Origin: Trematomus loennbergii
Lineage: Eukaryota > Chordata > Actinopteri > Perciformes > Nototheniidae
Length of the DNA stretch: 64,000 nt
NCBI GenBank assembly: GCA_012861695.1
Contig: JAAOOA010000129.1
Span: forward strand, 267,501 to 331,500
Direction: 5' to 3'
A program made the translations under genes and the position numbers. The notes beneath the pieces are model-generated. The model was given only the letters and a program-made list of their open reading frames with translations. It had not been told where the DNA came from and ran no database searches. Position 1 is the first letter of the stretch; each line of letters opens with the position of its first letter. Below are positions 11,918 through 23,930 of the stretch, piece by piece.

Positions 11918-13541
11918 ATGGCAACTGCTAGCAGTCTGCTGTCCGAGGAGAAGTTCCTATGTTCTGTCTGCCTGGAAGTGTTCACTGAGCCAGTTACAAC
12001 GCCATGTGGACACAATTTCTGCTCTGCATGTATCCACAAGTACTGGGATGGCAGTGCTATTTGCCAGTGTCCACTCTGCAAAAGAACATTCTCTCAAAGA
12101 CCTGAACTACACGTCAACACCTTTGTCTCTGAGTTAGCTGCTGAGCTTAAGACGTTAGTTCAAATCAAAGCCTCATCAGACCCCCCACTTCCTGGAACAG
12201 AAGCCGTTCTTTGTGATATCTGCTCTGAGATTAAGGGAAACGCAGTTAAATCCTGCTGACGTGTTTAGTGTCTTTCTGTGGAGTGCACCTCGAGCCACAC
12301 CAGAGAGTTGCTGCTCTCAAGAGCCACACTGTTAGACCCGGTGAACAATCTTGAAGACAGGATGTGCAAAGTGCACAACAAGATAACAGAACTGTACTGC
12401 AGGACTGACAAGGCCAGTGTTTGTGTCTTGTGTATGAAAACCCATCACAAGAGTCACGATGTTGTCCCAATCGAGGAAGAATTTGAAGTAGTGATGGCAA
12501 AAAAAGATGAGACCATGGCAAATTTCAAAAAGATGATACAATCCCGGTCCGAGAAGATGGCTGAGATAGAAAGCTCAGTTGATGTGAGCCAGAAAGAAGC
12601 AGAGAGAGAGAAAGAAGCCAGTGTGCAGGTCTTCAGCGACTTGATCAGCTCCCTTCAGAGAAACCAGGCGGAGCTTGTTGAGGTGATTGAGGAGAGGTAC
12701 AGAGCAACGGAGCAGAAGGCTGACGGCTTTCTCACGGATCTGAGGATGGAATTGCTGATCTCCAGAGCAGGAGCAGCCAGCTGGAGCAGCTGCCACAGTC
12801 TGAGGATCACCATCAATGTGTTCAGACTTTCCAAACCCTGTGCTCTCCTTTAAACAAGGACTGGACCAACGTCGGTGTCCACTGCCATCTGTCCCTCCAG
12901 GCAGTGAGGGGTGCTGTGGGTCTGCTGAAACAGAACGCTGATCAGATAGTGGAGGAGCTTCCTGAGATCAAGATGAAAAGAATGAGAGAACATGCAGTGG
13001 ACTTGACCTTTGACCCTGACACAGCAAATTGTTCACTTATCATAAGCCAGGATGGAAAACAGGTGGTATATGCAGACACAAAGCAGATTCTTCCCTCCAA
13101 TCTAAAGAGATTTGAAATGTTTCCGGAAGTTTTGTCAAAGGAGGAGTTTACAGCAGGGAAGTTTTACTATGAGGTGCAAGTGAAGGGAACAACTGATTGG
13201 GTTATTGGAGTGGTGAGAGAGTCCTTTGAAAGAAAGAAGGACATAGGTTTGTCAGTAAAATATGGTGGCTGGGCCATTGAGTTTGATGAGGGATCATACT
13301 ATGCACTTGCATCACAAAAAGTTAAAATGACACCGAGAGAACATCTTCAGAAGGTGGGCGTCTTTGTGGACTATGATCAGGAGTGATTTCTTTCTACGAC
13401 GTGGACTCTAAATCACAAATACATTCTTATACTGGCTTCCACTTTACAGAGAAAATGTATCCATACTTCTGCCTTTACAAAAACAACAATGGAACAAACT
13501 CTGCTCCTCTCATCATAACCCCTGTACTGCAAACACACTGA
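11918..13541 (+). pseudogene. TRIM-family E3 ubiquitin ligase (RING/B-box/coiled coil/PRY-SPRY), frame broken
   Basis: A class IV TRIM protein of the fish TRIM39/NF7/A33-like kind, with all coding sequence in one exon. The start [15 protein letters not shown] leads into a C3HC4 RING (CSVC, CGHNFC, CPLC). A zinc-binding B-box-like segment (LCDICSE) and a B-box 2 (CKVH, CRTD, CVLC, THHKSH) follow, then a coiled coil of about 110 residues. A PRY-SPRY domain (FDPDTANCSLIIS, FYYEVQVKG, VGVFVDYDQ, YPYFCLYKNN) completes it. The expected length is about 542 residues. The frame is interrupted at about 12255 (1 base missing, causing TGA at 12257), 12328 (2 missing), 12750 (1 missing) and 13381 (1 missing, causing TGA at 13384). 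No other stops occur. The family role is ubiquitin ligation, often in antiviral signalling. It is either a young pseudogene or a real gene with assembly errors. Confidence 0.85.
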
Positions 13542-14141
13542 GTTCATTACTTCTTTAAAGACCACAGAAAACACTGGTCTCAAATCAGTTAACACCTCTG
13601 TATTGTCTAAATTACTTTCAATCCATGATGGATATGTAAAAGAAGTAAGACACTGCTTCATCATTAGCATGTTGTCCCTCTCTCTTTATTGTATGTGTGT
13701 GGATGTAAACTAATGATACTAATGTTACATAATGGTGTCAGATCCTGTTCTATCACAATGGCTGAGGTCATCAATGTAATTTATCAGGATGTAATGTCAT
13801 TTTAGTTGCATTTAAAGATGAGGTCATTTCAGCAAAAAGCCTGCATATCTCAAGTTTTAGATTTTGTTTTTGTGCTTTTAGTCAAATATGTAATATGTTA
13901 TACGTCATCTTTGGCCACTTGAAACAAGACATTATATAAACATGGACTTCCCTGGTTATGATTTATCATAACACTTACTTAATATGACTTAAGGGACATT
14001 ACTGGAAATACCAGTCAGTATAAATTCGTAGTTCTTCTTTTTTCTTGTAACTCAAAGGGGCTTTTGTGTAGTTGACAAATATTGCTGAATTCACTGCACA
14101 TGTGAACTAATTCTGTCGTGTAATTTTCTACCTGTCATAAT

Positions 14142-14147
14142 ATTAAA
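14142..14147 (+). other. Candidate poly(A) signal of the TRIM gene
   Basis: ATTAAA occurs 600 bases past the TRIM stop codon and just before a transposon remnant. It is the best-placed variant signal seen downstream; no AATAAA lies between it and the stop. Confidence 0.35.
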
Positions 14148-14203
14148 GTCATCGTTGTAAAGCATTTGAACAACTCTTGCTCATTGATGTTCTCCTAGAG
14201 AGA

Positions 14204-14409
14204 AACCGGTCCTGTTTTAACTGCTATACATTAACACAAAAAACATTAATCATCACCAAATTTCATTTAACACCCTTTCAAACTGTAAATATTGCATCAG
14301 ACTACTGGTATACATGAACAACTGCAGTAAATATGCAAAGAATAGACACTGAACATGTATTGCGTGTGCCAGGTGTGATCCATGTGGGGGGATGGGCACA
14401 TAAGAGTGG

Positions 14410-14458
<49 letters not shown>

Positions 14459-14464
14459 TGTGTG

Positions 14465-14501
<37 letters not shown>

Positions 14502-14508
14502 TGTGTGT

Positions 14509-14558
<50 letters not shown>

Positions 14559-14678
14559 GTGTGTGTGTGTGTGTTGTGGTGTGTGTGTGTGTGTGTGTGT
14601 GTGTTGTGTGTGGTGTGTGTGTGTGTGTGTGTGTTGTGTGGTGTGTGTGTGTGTGTGTGTGTGGTGTGTGTGTGTGTG

Positions 14679-14727
<49 letters not shown>

Positions 14728-14996
14728 ATCTGATCTGAGATCTGATCTGATCCGGATGGTTACTAATTCCTTTTCTTCATGGCGGTCATGTTTGACCGGG
14801 AACACCATGGGTGTTACAAAGTTGACTAAATCATCCACAATTCAATGAAAGTGGTGATCAGCCATTTGATTAGTTCAAATGTCTACTGTGAAGGATATCA
14901 TAAAGCCTTAATGCAATCGAATGTAAAACAAAAATGTTATGATTGATGAAAGCAGTAAATCGGTCAGATTTGACCCGAAGACAACAGGAGGGTTAA
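14204..14996. mobile_element. piggyBac-like element, left end lost, with internal (GT)n
   Basis: The right end is a TTTGACC block and ACAACAGGAGGG immediately followed by TTAA. The left part (from 14204) matches 51640-51775 closely over some 130 bases (CCGGTCC, CACCCTTTCAAACTGTAAAT, ACTACTGGTATACATGAAC). The copy at 51589 keeps the missing terminus TTAACCCTCCTATTGTCTTC. A GT array of about 315 bases (14412-14726) fills the middle. No transposase is visible. Confidence 0.6.
14412..14726. repeat. (GT)n microsatellite with frequent slips
   Basis: About 315 bases of GT units broken by repeated GTGGT and GTTGT errors. It is followed by two AGATCTGATCTG repeats. Confidence 0.95.
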
Positions 14997-14999
14997 AGT

Positions 15000-15264
15000 A
15001 ATTAAACTATATCTGCTCTCTCTTTTACGGCCATCAAACATTGTATATGCTTCCAGCTGATCTTAAAACATGTTTAGATTTTCACACTTTTTCCCTTAGT
15101 GCAAAAAATGCATTCTAGGCAACCAGTCTTGCCAACATTCTGTAATATGAGATTTAAATGAATTTAAAAATTATATTTATATTGATAAAGTACTAGTTTT
15201 TATATTTGATACACCTGCATTTTTATCTGTTTTAATTGTTAGCGTGATAGGAGATGTTTTAATG
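15000..15264. other. Intergenic, nothing recognised
   Basis: AT-rich unique-looking sequence with no coding potential. Confidence 0.3.
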
Positions 15265-15375
15265 TGTGTTGATTGTTAGACTACAGATGGAAACTATCTG
15301 GCATATAGCATCTCTTCTCTTTTTGAAATGAATGTATTTTAAGCATGGTCCTTGTTCAATAAAGACATATAATAA
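15265..15375 (+). mobile_element. LINE-like 3' tail (GACTACAGATGGAAACT type)
   Basis: It carries GACTACAGATGGAAACTA, a CTGGCATA block and GCATGGTCCTTGTTCAATAA. The same ordered blocks occur at 33718-33825, 58440-58570 and 58797-59130, all in + orientation. The poly-purine AATAAAAAATAATAATAAT tail follows. Only 3' ends are present. Confidence 0.55.
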
Positions 15376-16690
15376 TAAAAAATAATAATAATAATAACAC
15401 TTATATAATAATATTAACAATAACCTTTGAACAAAAACCTAAAAAAAGACAAATATACTATGTTCTCTCAAGCATTATAGAGCCTCGTAAACTAAAAAGA
15501 TTGGACAACAGGCAATGTAAATATAGAAGAAACACATTTGCATTGTGTAAAAGGCAGCCCTCTGATTCTTAAAAGATACCAACAATGCAGCAGTAAGTAA
15601 GTAATAGCATCCTATTTATGCAAATTTTTTCCAGACCTGCCATACAGTAATCTACCTCACACGATTACATTTCCTAAAATCGCATGTTGAAGACCGTTTG
15701 ATTTTTGTATTTATTGTTTTAATCTAAGCCGTCTTGTTCCTACCACTTTTTACTACAAAGTGCCGCCCTTGATAGTAGCTTAGTTTAAATCAAGGGTACC
15801 AATTACCGAATCCTGACAATAACACTGGCCAATGCTAGCTCATTAGCTCGTGTAAACCCATCTTATCCATAATTAATGGCTTTAGCTGCAGCTGTGTTTT
15901 CAAGCTATGGCCCCCGTGGAGCAGCAGCTGTAGTCTTTTGTACGGTTTATTCATTCTTTATGACTTGTAACACTTCTCAACACATACTGGGATACCTGGG
16001 GGATTTAAATGTAGATGTGAAGGTATCATCCCTTTGGAAATGTATGATGAAACAAAAGCTCATTTCAATGGTTAAAACATTTTATCTACATACATTTATC
16101 TACTTCCTGATGGAGAGTATAAGATTAGAAGACACAGAAACGTCAGTATCTGTTTCTGTTCAACCAACAAAACCATCTTTTTCTGTATTTGAAATTTGTA
16201 TTTTCTACGGTTTCTTTGCAGTAAAGCATCAGATACATTTAATAATTGGCACACAATCATTAAACCTCATGGAGTTAATTAACACATACATATTCTAAGC
16301 TTCATTGTGTTGCCTTTAGATATAAGATATACATTTGCATTTTAAGAAATGATAGGATTACATATAACAAAATGAGATACAATCGAAACTAAACATTAAA
16401 TAACTTGATAACAATCCACAAATCAGAATAGAGAACAAAAGACAGAGAGAAAGACATGCCTATGAATAGATAATACAATATAATATAATGTTCTGTTTCT
16501 AACCAAATGTTCCCATCTTTCATCATAATATGAAATTGATTTCGATTCCATATATCTCATTTACCAGATTCCTCTACTCCGAATGTATAAAGGTATTATC
16601 CTTTAATCACTTACTTTTAATTGTGTTTATTAATTGTCACTTGACCCAAGTTAGAGTAATATGTGTTTTCATCGCATTATCTGTGGAACA
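15376..16690. other. Intergenic, no gene recognised
   Basis: A 140-codon frame at 15876-16298 has no domain, no homology I recognise and no splice context. It is probably chance. The rest is AT-rich. Confidence 0.35.
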
Positions 16691-17177
16691 ATAGCCGCTT
16701 TCACACCAAGTACTTTGCCGTACTTAGTTCCCAGCACTTAGTTCCCGGCACTTAGTTCCCAGCACTTAGTTCCCAGCACTTAGTACCCCCATGGAACTAA
16801 GAGCCGATCACGTTCACACCGGAATAAGTTCCCTGAGGGAGGGTTAGGCAAATGAAGCCGCTGACGTCACTTCTTCTTCTTCTGCTTTGGGTTTACTGGC
16901 AGGCCGCAAACAACTTCACGGCGTATACTGCCACCCGAAGTCCCCGGCCGGAAGTCCCCGGAGTTGGGGACTGGCTTCAGTAGAAGCTGCTGGGACTCCC
17001 AGCAGCTTCTACTGAAGCCTTCAGAGTAAATCGCCAGAACGCCGACTCTCTAACAGGCACTAAAAAGGGGGGTAAAAGTTCTCCGGTTCTTTTTTGGTGT
17101 GAACGCAAAATTCCAGGAACTATCGGAACTAAACGGGAAAAGTACGGGGTAAAAGTACTCCGGTGTGAAAGCGCCTA
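16691..17177. mobile_element. MITE with GCGCTTTCACACC ends, copy 1
   Basis: Left end ATAGCCGCTTTCACACC and right end GGTGTGAAAGCGCCTA form inverted repeats. The interior has a near-perfect 43-base palindrome at 16975-17017 (CTTCAGTAGAAGCTGCTGGG and its complement). The left arm holds a short tandem repeat of CACTTAGTTCCCAG (about five copies, 16730-16785). Related copies lie at 38213-38843 and 44395-45035. No coding sequence. Confidence 0.8.
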
Positions 17178-18270
17178 AAGCTACAGCTAGCAGCTAGTTA
17201 GCCTGCCTTACGATGAAGAATGGAAACCGTATGTCAAAGCTATAACAAAAGCTGCCTTCCTTTTTAAAGCTCACTTTTTGTCTCTTTACCTCTCACTATG
17301 TTACAGGTGGTCATGTGCCGAACTATAGCGCTAAAAAACATATTTCAAGCTGTGGTTCCCCGTCTTAAAGCACACAAGAGTAAATCTGTTATGTCAGATT
17401 GAAGTGTTTTAGGTACAGCCATGAAAGCCTTTGTAACAGATCACAGCGGTCCCACTTTCATGCATTTATCCCCTCCCTGCATGGGCTTTTTTCTGAGGTT
17501 TGCAGTAAAAGTGAGGCTTTAGTATTTCTAAACCTGTCACTGATCTCTGAGTTCTAGCAGGAAGAAAAGCACAGGGTTTTTCAGATAAAACAAGCACAGT
17601 TTAGCATCAGTGCAGCAAGCATAGAGGCGAAAATTATATTAATTCTGCACAAATTGACACTCCTAGTATTCTGGTTTTCATGCATTACATTTAGTTTTTT
17701 AATACGCTTGTTTTTAAGGTAACGGTAGCTGAAGTTAATAATTAAAATCTGCTTTTTTTTTAACACAAGGCAGTGAGATATACAGGAAGGCAGCAGCCTG
17801 GAGGTAAGCGTTAGAAGTTGCTATCATTCACAAAAGCCAGGAATGACAGGAAAGTCTCATCAGCAGCTCACTAGCTACACATTTGTTATGCAACCGCTCT
17901 ATTTAGGGCATTCTTCAGAGGAATTTGATCATCAATAATGAATGTCTTGCCCTGTTTTAGCGACGCTGCTGGTTTAATCTTGACTCACAGTAAGGAGCAG
18001 TAGCCTTAGAGCTAATTTACTGACTGTACCCCTATGTAGGTTACTGTAGGTGCCCACAGCGTACGTTATCCTCTGTGGAGCTGTGTTTGTGTGTGAAGTC
18101 GTGATGTAACTGTCACTTGTCCCATTTTGTTATAATGAGGCTCTTCATTTGGCACTGCTCTCCGAAAGAAATTGTAGAAAAACATGCACGTTGTAGCAGG
18201 TACTGTAAGGAAGTAATCAAAGAAAAGGTTTGTTCATTTATTATGCAATGTAGTCACAAGAGTTCTAGAT
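17178..18270. other. Intergenic, no gene recognised
   Basis: Mixed sequence with a few short frames. Nothing supportable. Confidence 0.35.
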
Positions 18271-19405
18271 TTAAAGAGGCTCTATTGTGCTTTTTGTGGG
18301 GTTTCCTTTTCCTGTAGTTTGTTATATAGGTGCCTGTAAATGGTCTGCAATGGCTAAAATCCCGGAAAAAGTACCGGAACATAGTGACATCACTTCGTTA
18401 CACTCACGCTGCTATTGGCTAGCGCTCCAACACATTGTACGTGATAGGCTAAGGGGCGGGACATCTCTAAGCGGTTGACCAATCACAACAGAGCCGGACA
18501 GATAACCAATCAGAGCAGACTGGGCTCTGGTTTCAGACAGAGGGTGTAAAGAGGTGCTGCAACAGGCAGTATGAGAAAAATAAAGAGCTTTTTGAACATT
18601 AGAGCATGGAGACATGTCCCAGTAGAGACACTACATACTGATATACACCTGAACATCAGCAGGAGAGGACTCTTTAAAGTAGAGACACTACATACTGATA
18701 TACACCTGAACATCAGCAGGAGAGGACTCTTTAAAGTAGAGACACTACATACTGATATACACCTGAACATCATCAGGAGAGGACTCTTTAAAGTAGAGAC
18801 ACTACATACTGATATACACCTGAACATCAGCAGGAGAGGACTCTTTAAAGTAGAGACACTACATACTGATATACACCTGAACATCAGCAGGAGAGGACTC
18901 TTTAAAGTAGAGACACTCCATACTGATATACACCTGAACATCAGCAGGAGAGGACTCTTTAAAGTAGAGACACTACATACTGATATACACCTGAACATCA
19001 GCAGGAGAGGACTCTTTAAAGTAGAGACACTACATACTGATATACACCTGAACATCAGCAGGAGAGGACTCTTTAAAGTAGAGGCACTACATACTGATAT
19101 ACACCTGAACATCAGCAGGAGAGGACTCTTTAAAGTAGAGACACTACATACTGATATACACCTGAACATCAGCAGGAGAGGACTCTTTAAAGTAGAGACA
19201 CTACATACTGATATACACCTGAACATCAGCAGGAGAGGACTCTTTAAAGTAGAGACACTACATACTGATATACACCTGAACATCAGCAGGAGAGGACTCT
19301 TTAAAGTAGAGACACTACATACTAATTAGAACCTGAACATCAGCAGGAGAGGACTCTTTAAAGTAGAGACAGTAAATACTGATTAGAACCTGAAAATTAG
19401 CAGGA
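18271..19405. mobile_element. TTAA-adjacent element with 57-bp minisatellite, right end lost
   Basis: The left end TTAAAGAGGCTCTATTGTGC matches the inverted right end of the complete element at 49243-49889. Both also share the sequence just before the array (GTGCTGCA, CAGTATGAGAAAAATAAAGA, CATGGAGACATGTCCCAGTA). The minisatellite occupies 18622-19405. The expected far terminus is not found after the array. Confidence 0.7.
18622..19405. repeat. 57-bp minisatellite, about 14 copies
   Basis: The unit starts GTAGAGACACTACATACTGA and ends with GGAGAGGACTCTTTAAA, 57 bases in all. Because 57 is a multiple of three, a 19-residue unit repeats in long spurious frames on both strands. The last two units are diverged (ATTAGAACCTGAA). 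The same unit is present at 49312-49632 in opposite orientation. Confidence 0.95.
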
Positions 19406-20424
19406 GATGTCCTGTTTAAGACAGCCAGATCACGGGTGAGAGGATGAGAGTGCTGAGAGCGAGAAGTCGTTGCTTAGAAATCTAAAACAGATAGCTGAGG
19501 GCAGATAGATTTGGGTTTTTCTCATTGCAAGAGACCGCTCTTTAAATGATTCATTGTCATTTCACCCATCGTTGATATACGACTGTAGAATAGAGCAGCT
19601 GGCACTTTAACATTCTGCACAGGTTGCTTTCATTTGAACTCAGCTCTCGTCTCTCCTATCCGTCACACTGGTCAGCGTTCAGTGCAATTAAAGACTAAAC
19701 GACACCCTCCAGCTGAGCCTGACTGTGCTCACTTCAAAATGTTTAGCTCAGACTAACTAATTAGCTCAGTGGAGTGTTGGAGAGAAAAGTAAAACTCTGC
19801 AGGGTTTACTTAGCTGTGTGCCTCCGGGTTATAAATCAGTGTACAGTATAGCTGCAAGCAACATTTAAATTCAGCCTCTTCTTAACGCTCATATCTCACT
19901 CTGCTTTCTGCACAACATTCATAAAAGGTGACAGCATGCACGACAGAATAGAGATGGGGAGAGGAAAGGAGGGGGAGGAGGGTGAGGAGGGTGACAGAAC
20001 GAGGAAGTGATGAAGTGTGTTTGATTACAGGGTGACATTGAAAGAAGCCTCTCTGCCCCTTTTTACTCCATCCATCTCTTTCAATATTCACTCAAAACGT
20101 GCTCTTCACTTCCCTCTCATCGTCTGCGAGGGTCTCCTGGACGCCTGGTTTCACTTCACCGGTGTCACGGCATTTTCCCAAGGCGAATGTGAATGAGATC
20201 ATTGTCCTTTATCGCAACGCTGCACAGCAGGAAGCAGGAGGTGACGTACAGATGAGAGGAGAGCTGACAGGAGATGAGGAGAGGGGAGGAAAGTAGAGAA
20301 TGGGAAAAAGAGGAGAGGAAAGAAGACAAAGGGTAAGAGATGAAAAATGGTTGATGGAAGCGATGAGAGGCCAGGCAAGGAGACTAATAGAGGGATAAGG
20401 GGTGGGGGAGTGAGAGAGGGGGAA
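19406..20424. other. Intergenic, no gene recognised
   Basis: Contains purine-rich low-complexity GGAGGAGGGTGAGG stretches around 19950-20010 and GA-rich sequence at 20250-20450. No gene is seen. Confidence 0.35.
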
Positions 20425-20864
20425 GAATGAGGGGAATAAATGGTGGAAAGAGAGGAAAATTCAACATAAAATATATTGATTTGATTTATTTCGAATGTGT
20501 AAAACAATAATTTAAAAGAAATACCTACACATCCGAAAAGGGGTGGGAAGAAGTTTACACTTATAGACAGATATGTAATTATTTTGCAGTTGACAGAAAA
20601 TGGAAGGTTATGTTTTCATCGGTTGTCAAAGGACAGTTGGTGTAATGTCACCCTAAAAAATCAATGTATTTAAATGTGAAGTAACAAGTGAATACATCTG
20701 TAAAAACAAACACATATTACATAGCAAGAAGACAGGTTGAAGCAGAAAAACAGAGGGCTGTTCAATGCAATTGATTGTTTTTTTAAAGGATTTTTAAATA
20801 AACTGAATGTTTTGTTCCGTAATTGTTCGATGGTTGACGCAATCTCTTCGTGCTGCACGTCATG

Positions 20865-21506
20865 TTAAAGGGCCTGTCTATGCTGCCCGAAAACGCCTCG
20901 TTGGACATTTCTCTTTTTCCATTGTTTTCTTCTTGGGTTCTGTGACGTGTGAACACCCAAATCAACAACAAATGACCGGATTGTCCCAAATGGACCAATC
21001 CTTGGAGCACCTCACACACCAGGATCCCTTGGCTAACTAACAGGGAGTCCCCATTGACTTGCATAGAGCTCCCTGAACGCTGGTAATAGACGAGTTGGGA
21101 TTGTGGAGAAATGCTCTCCGCAGACCCATTCTCACAGCGCTATAAACCTTTTTCTTACTCAATATCAAGCCACACTTATTGTTTTTACTTCGGCTGTGAG
21201 TGTTTGTGTGTGCTCAGGATGAGTTTCGCTTGTTCTCGCTGTATCGCCGACCAAGAAGCCTGTCCGCTCCTCGCAGCAACGAGCCTCGCAACGTCCCGAC
21301 CAATCAGAGCACACTGGGCTCACAGGTAGGGGGGGGCAGGAGCTCCAACAAGCCGTTTAGGACAGAGAGTGAATACACATACTATACAGAGATGCTGGAT
21401 GAGAAACCAATGTGAGTTTGGAAAATTGAACAATTTAAATCTATTCTAGTAGACCTCAACAATGGAATTATGATCAGTAGAAATGGCCATGACATGGGAC
21501 CTTTAA
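20865..21506. mobile_element. TTAA-flanked non-autonomous element, 640 bp
   Basis: The left end is TTAAAGGGCCTGTCTATGC and the right end GCCATGACATGGGACCTTTAA. Both are bordered by TTAA. The empty paralogous site in the neighbouring duplicate (GTATTAACATAT, about 23007-23018) has a single TTAA, so the target duplication is exactly TTAA. Short frames inside are not recognisable genes. Confidence 0.75.
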
Positions 21507-21865
21507 CATATGTGCAGTTGTCCTTGCTGCGAAAAACTGAGAATGAGGAGAACAAATGGTGGAAAGAGAGGAAAATTCAACATAAAATATATAGACAGAT
21601 ATGTATTTATTTTGCGTTGGATCAAATGGAAGGTTATCTTTTCATTGGACAGATATTGTGAAGTCACCCTAAAAACATAGAGGCTTACAATACTGGATAT
21701 ACTAATAAAAACAATAAAACACAACACATTACATAGCAAGAAGACAGGTTAAAGCAGTACAGAAAAACAGAGGGCTGTTCAATGCAATTGATTGTGTTTT
21801 TATAATGTGTTTTGTTCTCTAAGTGTTCCTGCGATTGAGTTATATTGTTGTGCAGATTTAACCAG

Positions 21866-22931
21866 TTAAACCCCGAGCCTGTTTTCCAGGTCTCAGGCTC
21901 GAAAGTGACATTCCCAGAACAAATGACCATAACTACACTTCTAAAAGGGGTAAATTAATAATCTTTTTTCTCAAAGCAATGATAAACCTGTGAGTTGGAT
22001 GTGGAAAAGTCAGAATCAATATAGATTTGTTTTATTTTAAAGTAAATTCAGATTGAACATAGTAAAAAAATGTAAATTATTGTGTCCGTCCAAAAAAAAC
22101 CACCCTTGAATGATGGGATAGTAGACTAAAAGCTTTAGGAATCCAAACTATAACATATAATAAGTACCCTGTATCAAGATTGATGCAAAACAAGTGAAAT
22201 CTGACCTTTATAGAGAGATTTAGCAAAATAAAAACACTTCTGGGGTAATTTTGGGTGGATTTTCCATATCTCTGGCCCCCTCGGTCTTTTGAACCGTTAG
22301 AGCCAATAGAATCGAGGGGAAGTTCCACACACGTTACCAAATAAGGAGTGAGAGTGACGCGTAGCCAGAATACCCAAAACTGGAAGCTGTCATACACTCT
22401 GGTAGCTATCATTAGCAGCTCATATGAAAACTCAGTTTTTGACATAAAAATGGAATTATGGATTATCAGTCATTTTTTCAAAGTGACACAGACACATTGG
22501 ATTAACCTATGGATTAACCTTCAGCCGCGTTTTTCTCGTTTTAATGCCATTGAACACAACTTTTGATCAGAATAACAGCAAAGGTACGAATTTCTCCCGT
22601 GTTTGCTACCTAAAGCTCCGTGTTGTGATGTCTGCGTTTGCTTCCCATGTCGCGAGTTCTGATCGCTCAGTGATGATACTTTAGTATTAAGTATTTATAC
22701 CTAGAGTTCTGTGCTAAATGCGGTAGCATTTTTTCGCTCAGGGCTAATTTAGACGCTTCTTGTGAGACTTGTGTTTTGTTTCGGTAACAATTGTTCGTAT
22801 CGTCAGTTAGCTGAGTTTCTTCCCGTTAAATGAGTATGACACATTCATAGTTTATTAAATGTTAAGAAGCCCTGAGACACAGTTTCGTGAAGAAAAAAAA
22901 GCCCTGGGCGGGCGGGGGCTACGGGGCTTAA
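21866..22931. mobile_element. TTAA-flanked non-autonomous element, 1.07 kb
   Basis: Ends are TTAAACCCCGAGCCTG and, on the opposite strand, TTAAGCCCCGTAGCC. They make short inverted repeats beside TTAA. A second, partial copy starts at 47241 and matches its first 200 bases (TCAGGCTCGAAA, AAAAGGGGTAAATTAATAAT, GATAAACCTGTGAGTTGGAT). A 122-codon - strand frame inside has no recognisable domain. Confidence 0.7.
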
Positions 22932-23050
22932 CAGGTTAACAGAAAATGTTTGACTAAAATAACTTTTCCTGACCTGGATGATGCATCTCTTCTTGCTGCA
23001 CGTCGTATTAACATATTTGCAGTTGTCCTTGCTGTGAAAAACAGTATGAA

Positions 23051-23600
23051 AATAAGCATAATCCGTCCCCTTTGGTAGCCATTGTCCTCTGTCAATAGAT
23101 AATCATTCATATGAAAATGTCAGAGATAATTGCATACATATATTTGTTTCTAAGTAGAAGCATATAGAACAAAATGAACAAAAGGAAAACCTAACCTGGG
23201 GCTGTTTTTTCTTTCTCCACATTGTGAAGCAGGTAGAAACGAGGTATCTAATTTTCAATACAGAAGAACAAACACACCCATATTATAAACCCACCTGCAA
23301 CCACAGACTTACAACTGAAACTCTTTCACATTCCTAAAGACTGAACAATGTGTATCCCACGTCACGCAAAGCAGAAAGGGCAATGAAAAGAGAGCTGCAG
23401 AGGATTGAACATTTCAGGTCTGTTGTTTCCTTACAAGGACAAAAGGGTGTGTGTTCATGCAGATTTGGGAAATGTCAGGTCAGCTGCTGTAAGTTGTCAT
23501 CGAGCCTGAAGGAAACACACGATCTCTCTCTGTCTGACTCTATCTTATCACACTGCTCATACTCCTGAGGATGGGTCACATCACAGAGAGAGTACATTTC
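23051..23600. other. Intergenic, nothing recognised
   Basis: No coding potential or bounded repeat seen. Confidence 0.3.
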
Positions 23601-23762
<162 letters not shown>

Positions 23763-23825
23763 TGTGACGATAAAAGAAGATTACAAAGATCAGTGGGTTG
23801 TTTTAGAGACGTCGACTCAGTTTAA

Positions 23826-23930
23826 TAAACTCAATCCAATCCAAATGTATTTATAAAGCACTTTTTAAAACCTCTTGACCAACGTGATGTACAAAGAAAT
23901 ACAAAAATCACACAGCACACAGCTCACAAA
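23826..23930. repeat. Dispersed teleost repeat (TTTATAAAGCACTTTTTAAA type)
   Basis: Contains CAATCCAAATGTATTTATAA, AGCACTTTTTAAAA and AAAGAAATACAAAAATCACA. A related segment lies at 59997-60090 (TTTGTATAGCACGCTTTAAA). I recognise it as a frequent fish repeat but cannot name the family. Confidence 0.4.

Larger units (their letters stand above)
20425..23050. repeat. Tandem duplication, each copy hit by a different TTAA transposon
   Basis: Copy 1 (20425-21538) and copy 2 (21539-23050) start with the same GGTGGAAAGAGAGGAAAATT and CAACATAAAATATA. They share ATTACATAGCAAGAAGACAG and AGAGGGCTGTTCAATGCAA, and end with GCTGCACGTC and GCAGTTGTCCTTGCTG. Copy 1 is interrupted at 20865-21506 and copy 2 at 21866-22931. 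At 23009-23013 copy 2 shows the uninterrupted TTAA target used in copy 1. Confidence 0.8.

Noticed and set aside
15876..16298. 140-codon frame as a gene
   Set aside because: No recognisable domain, no splice or promoter context, and AT-rich flanks typical of chance frames.
18510..19329. Opposed 250-codon frames with a 19-residue repeat
   Set aside because: They arise from a 57-bp minisatellite inside a transposon, open on both strands.
22077..22445. 122-codon - strand frame as a transposase
   Set aside because: Located in a TTAA element but without a catalytic motif or similarity that I can recognise.
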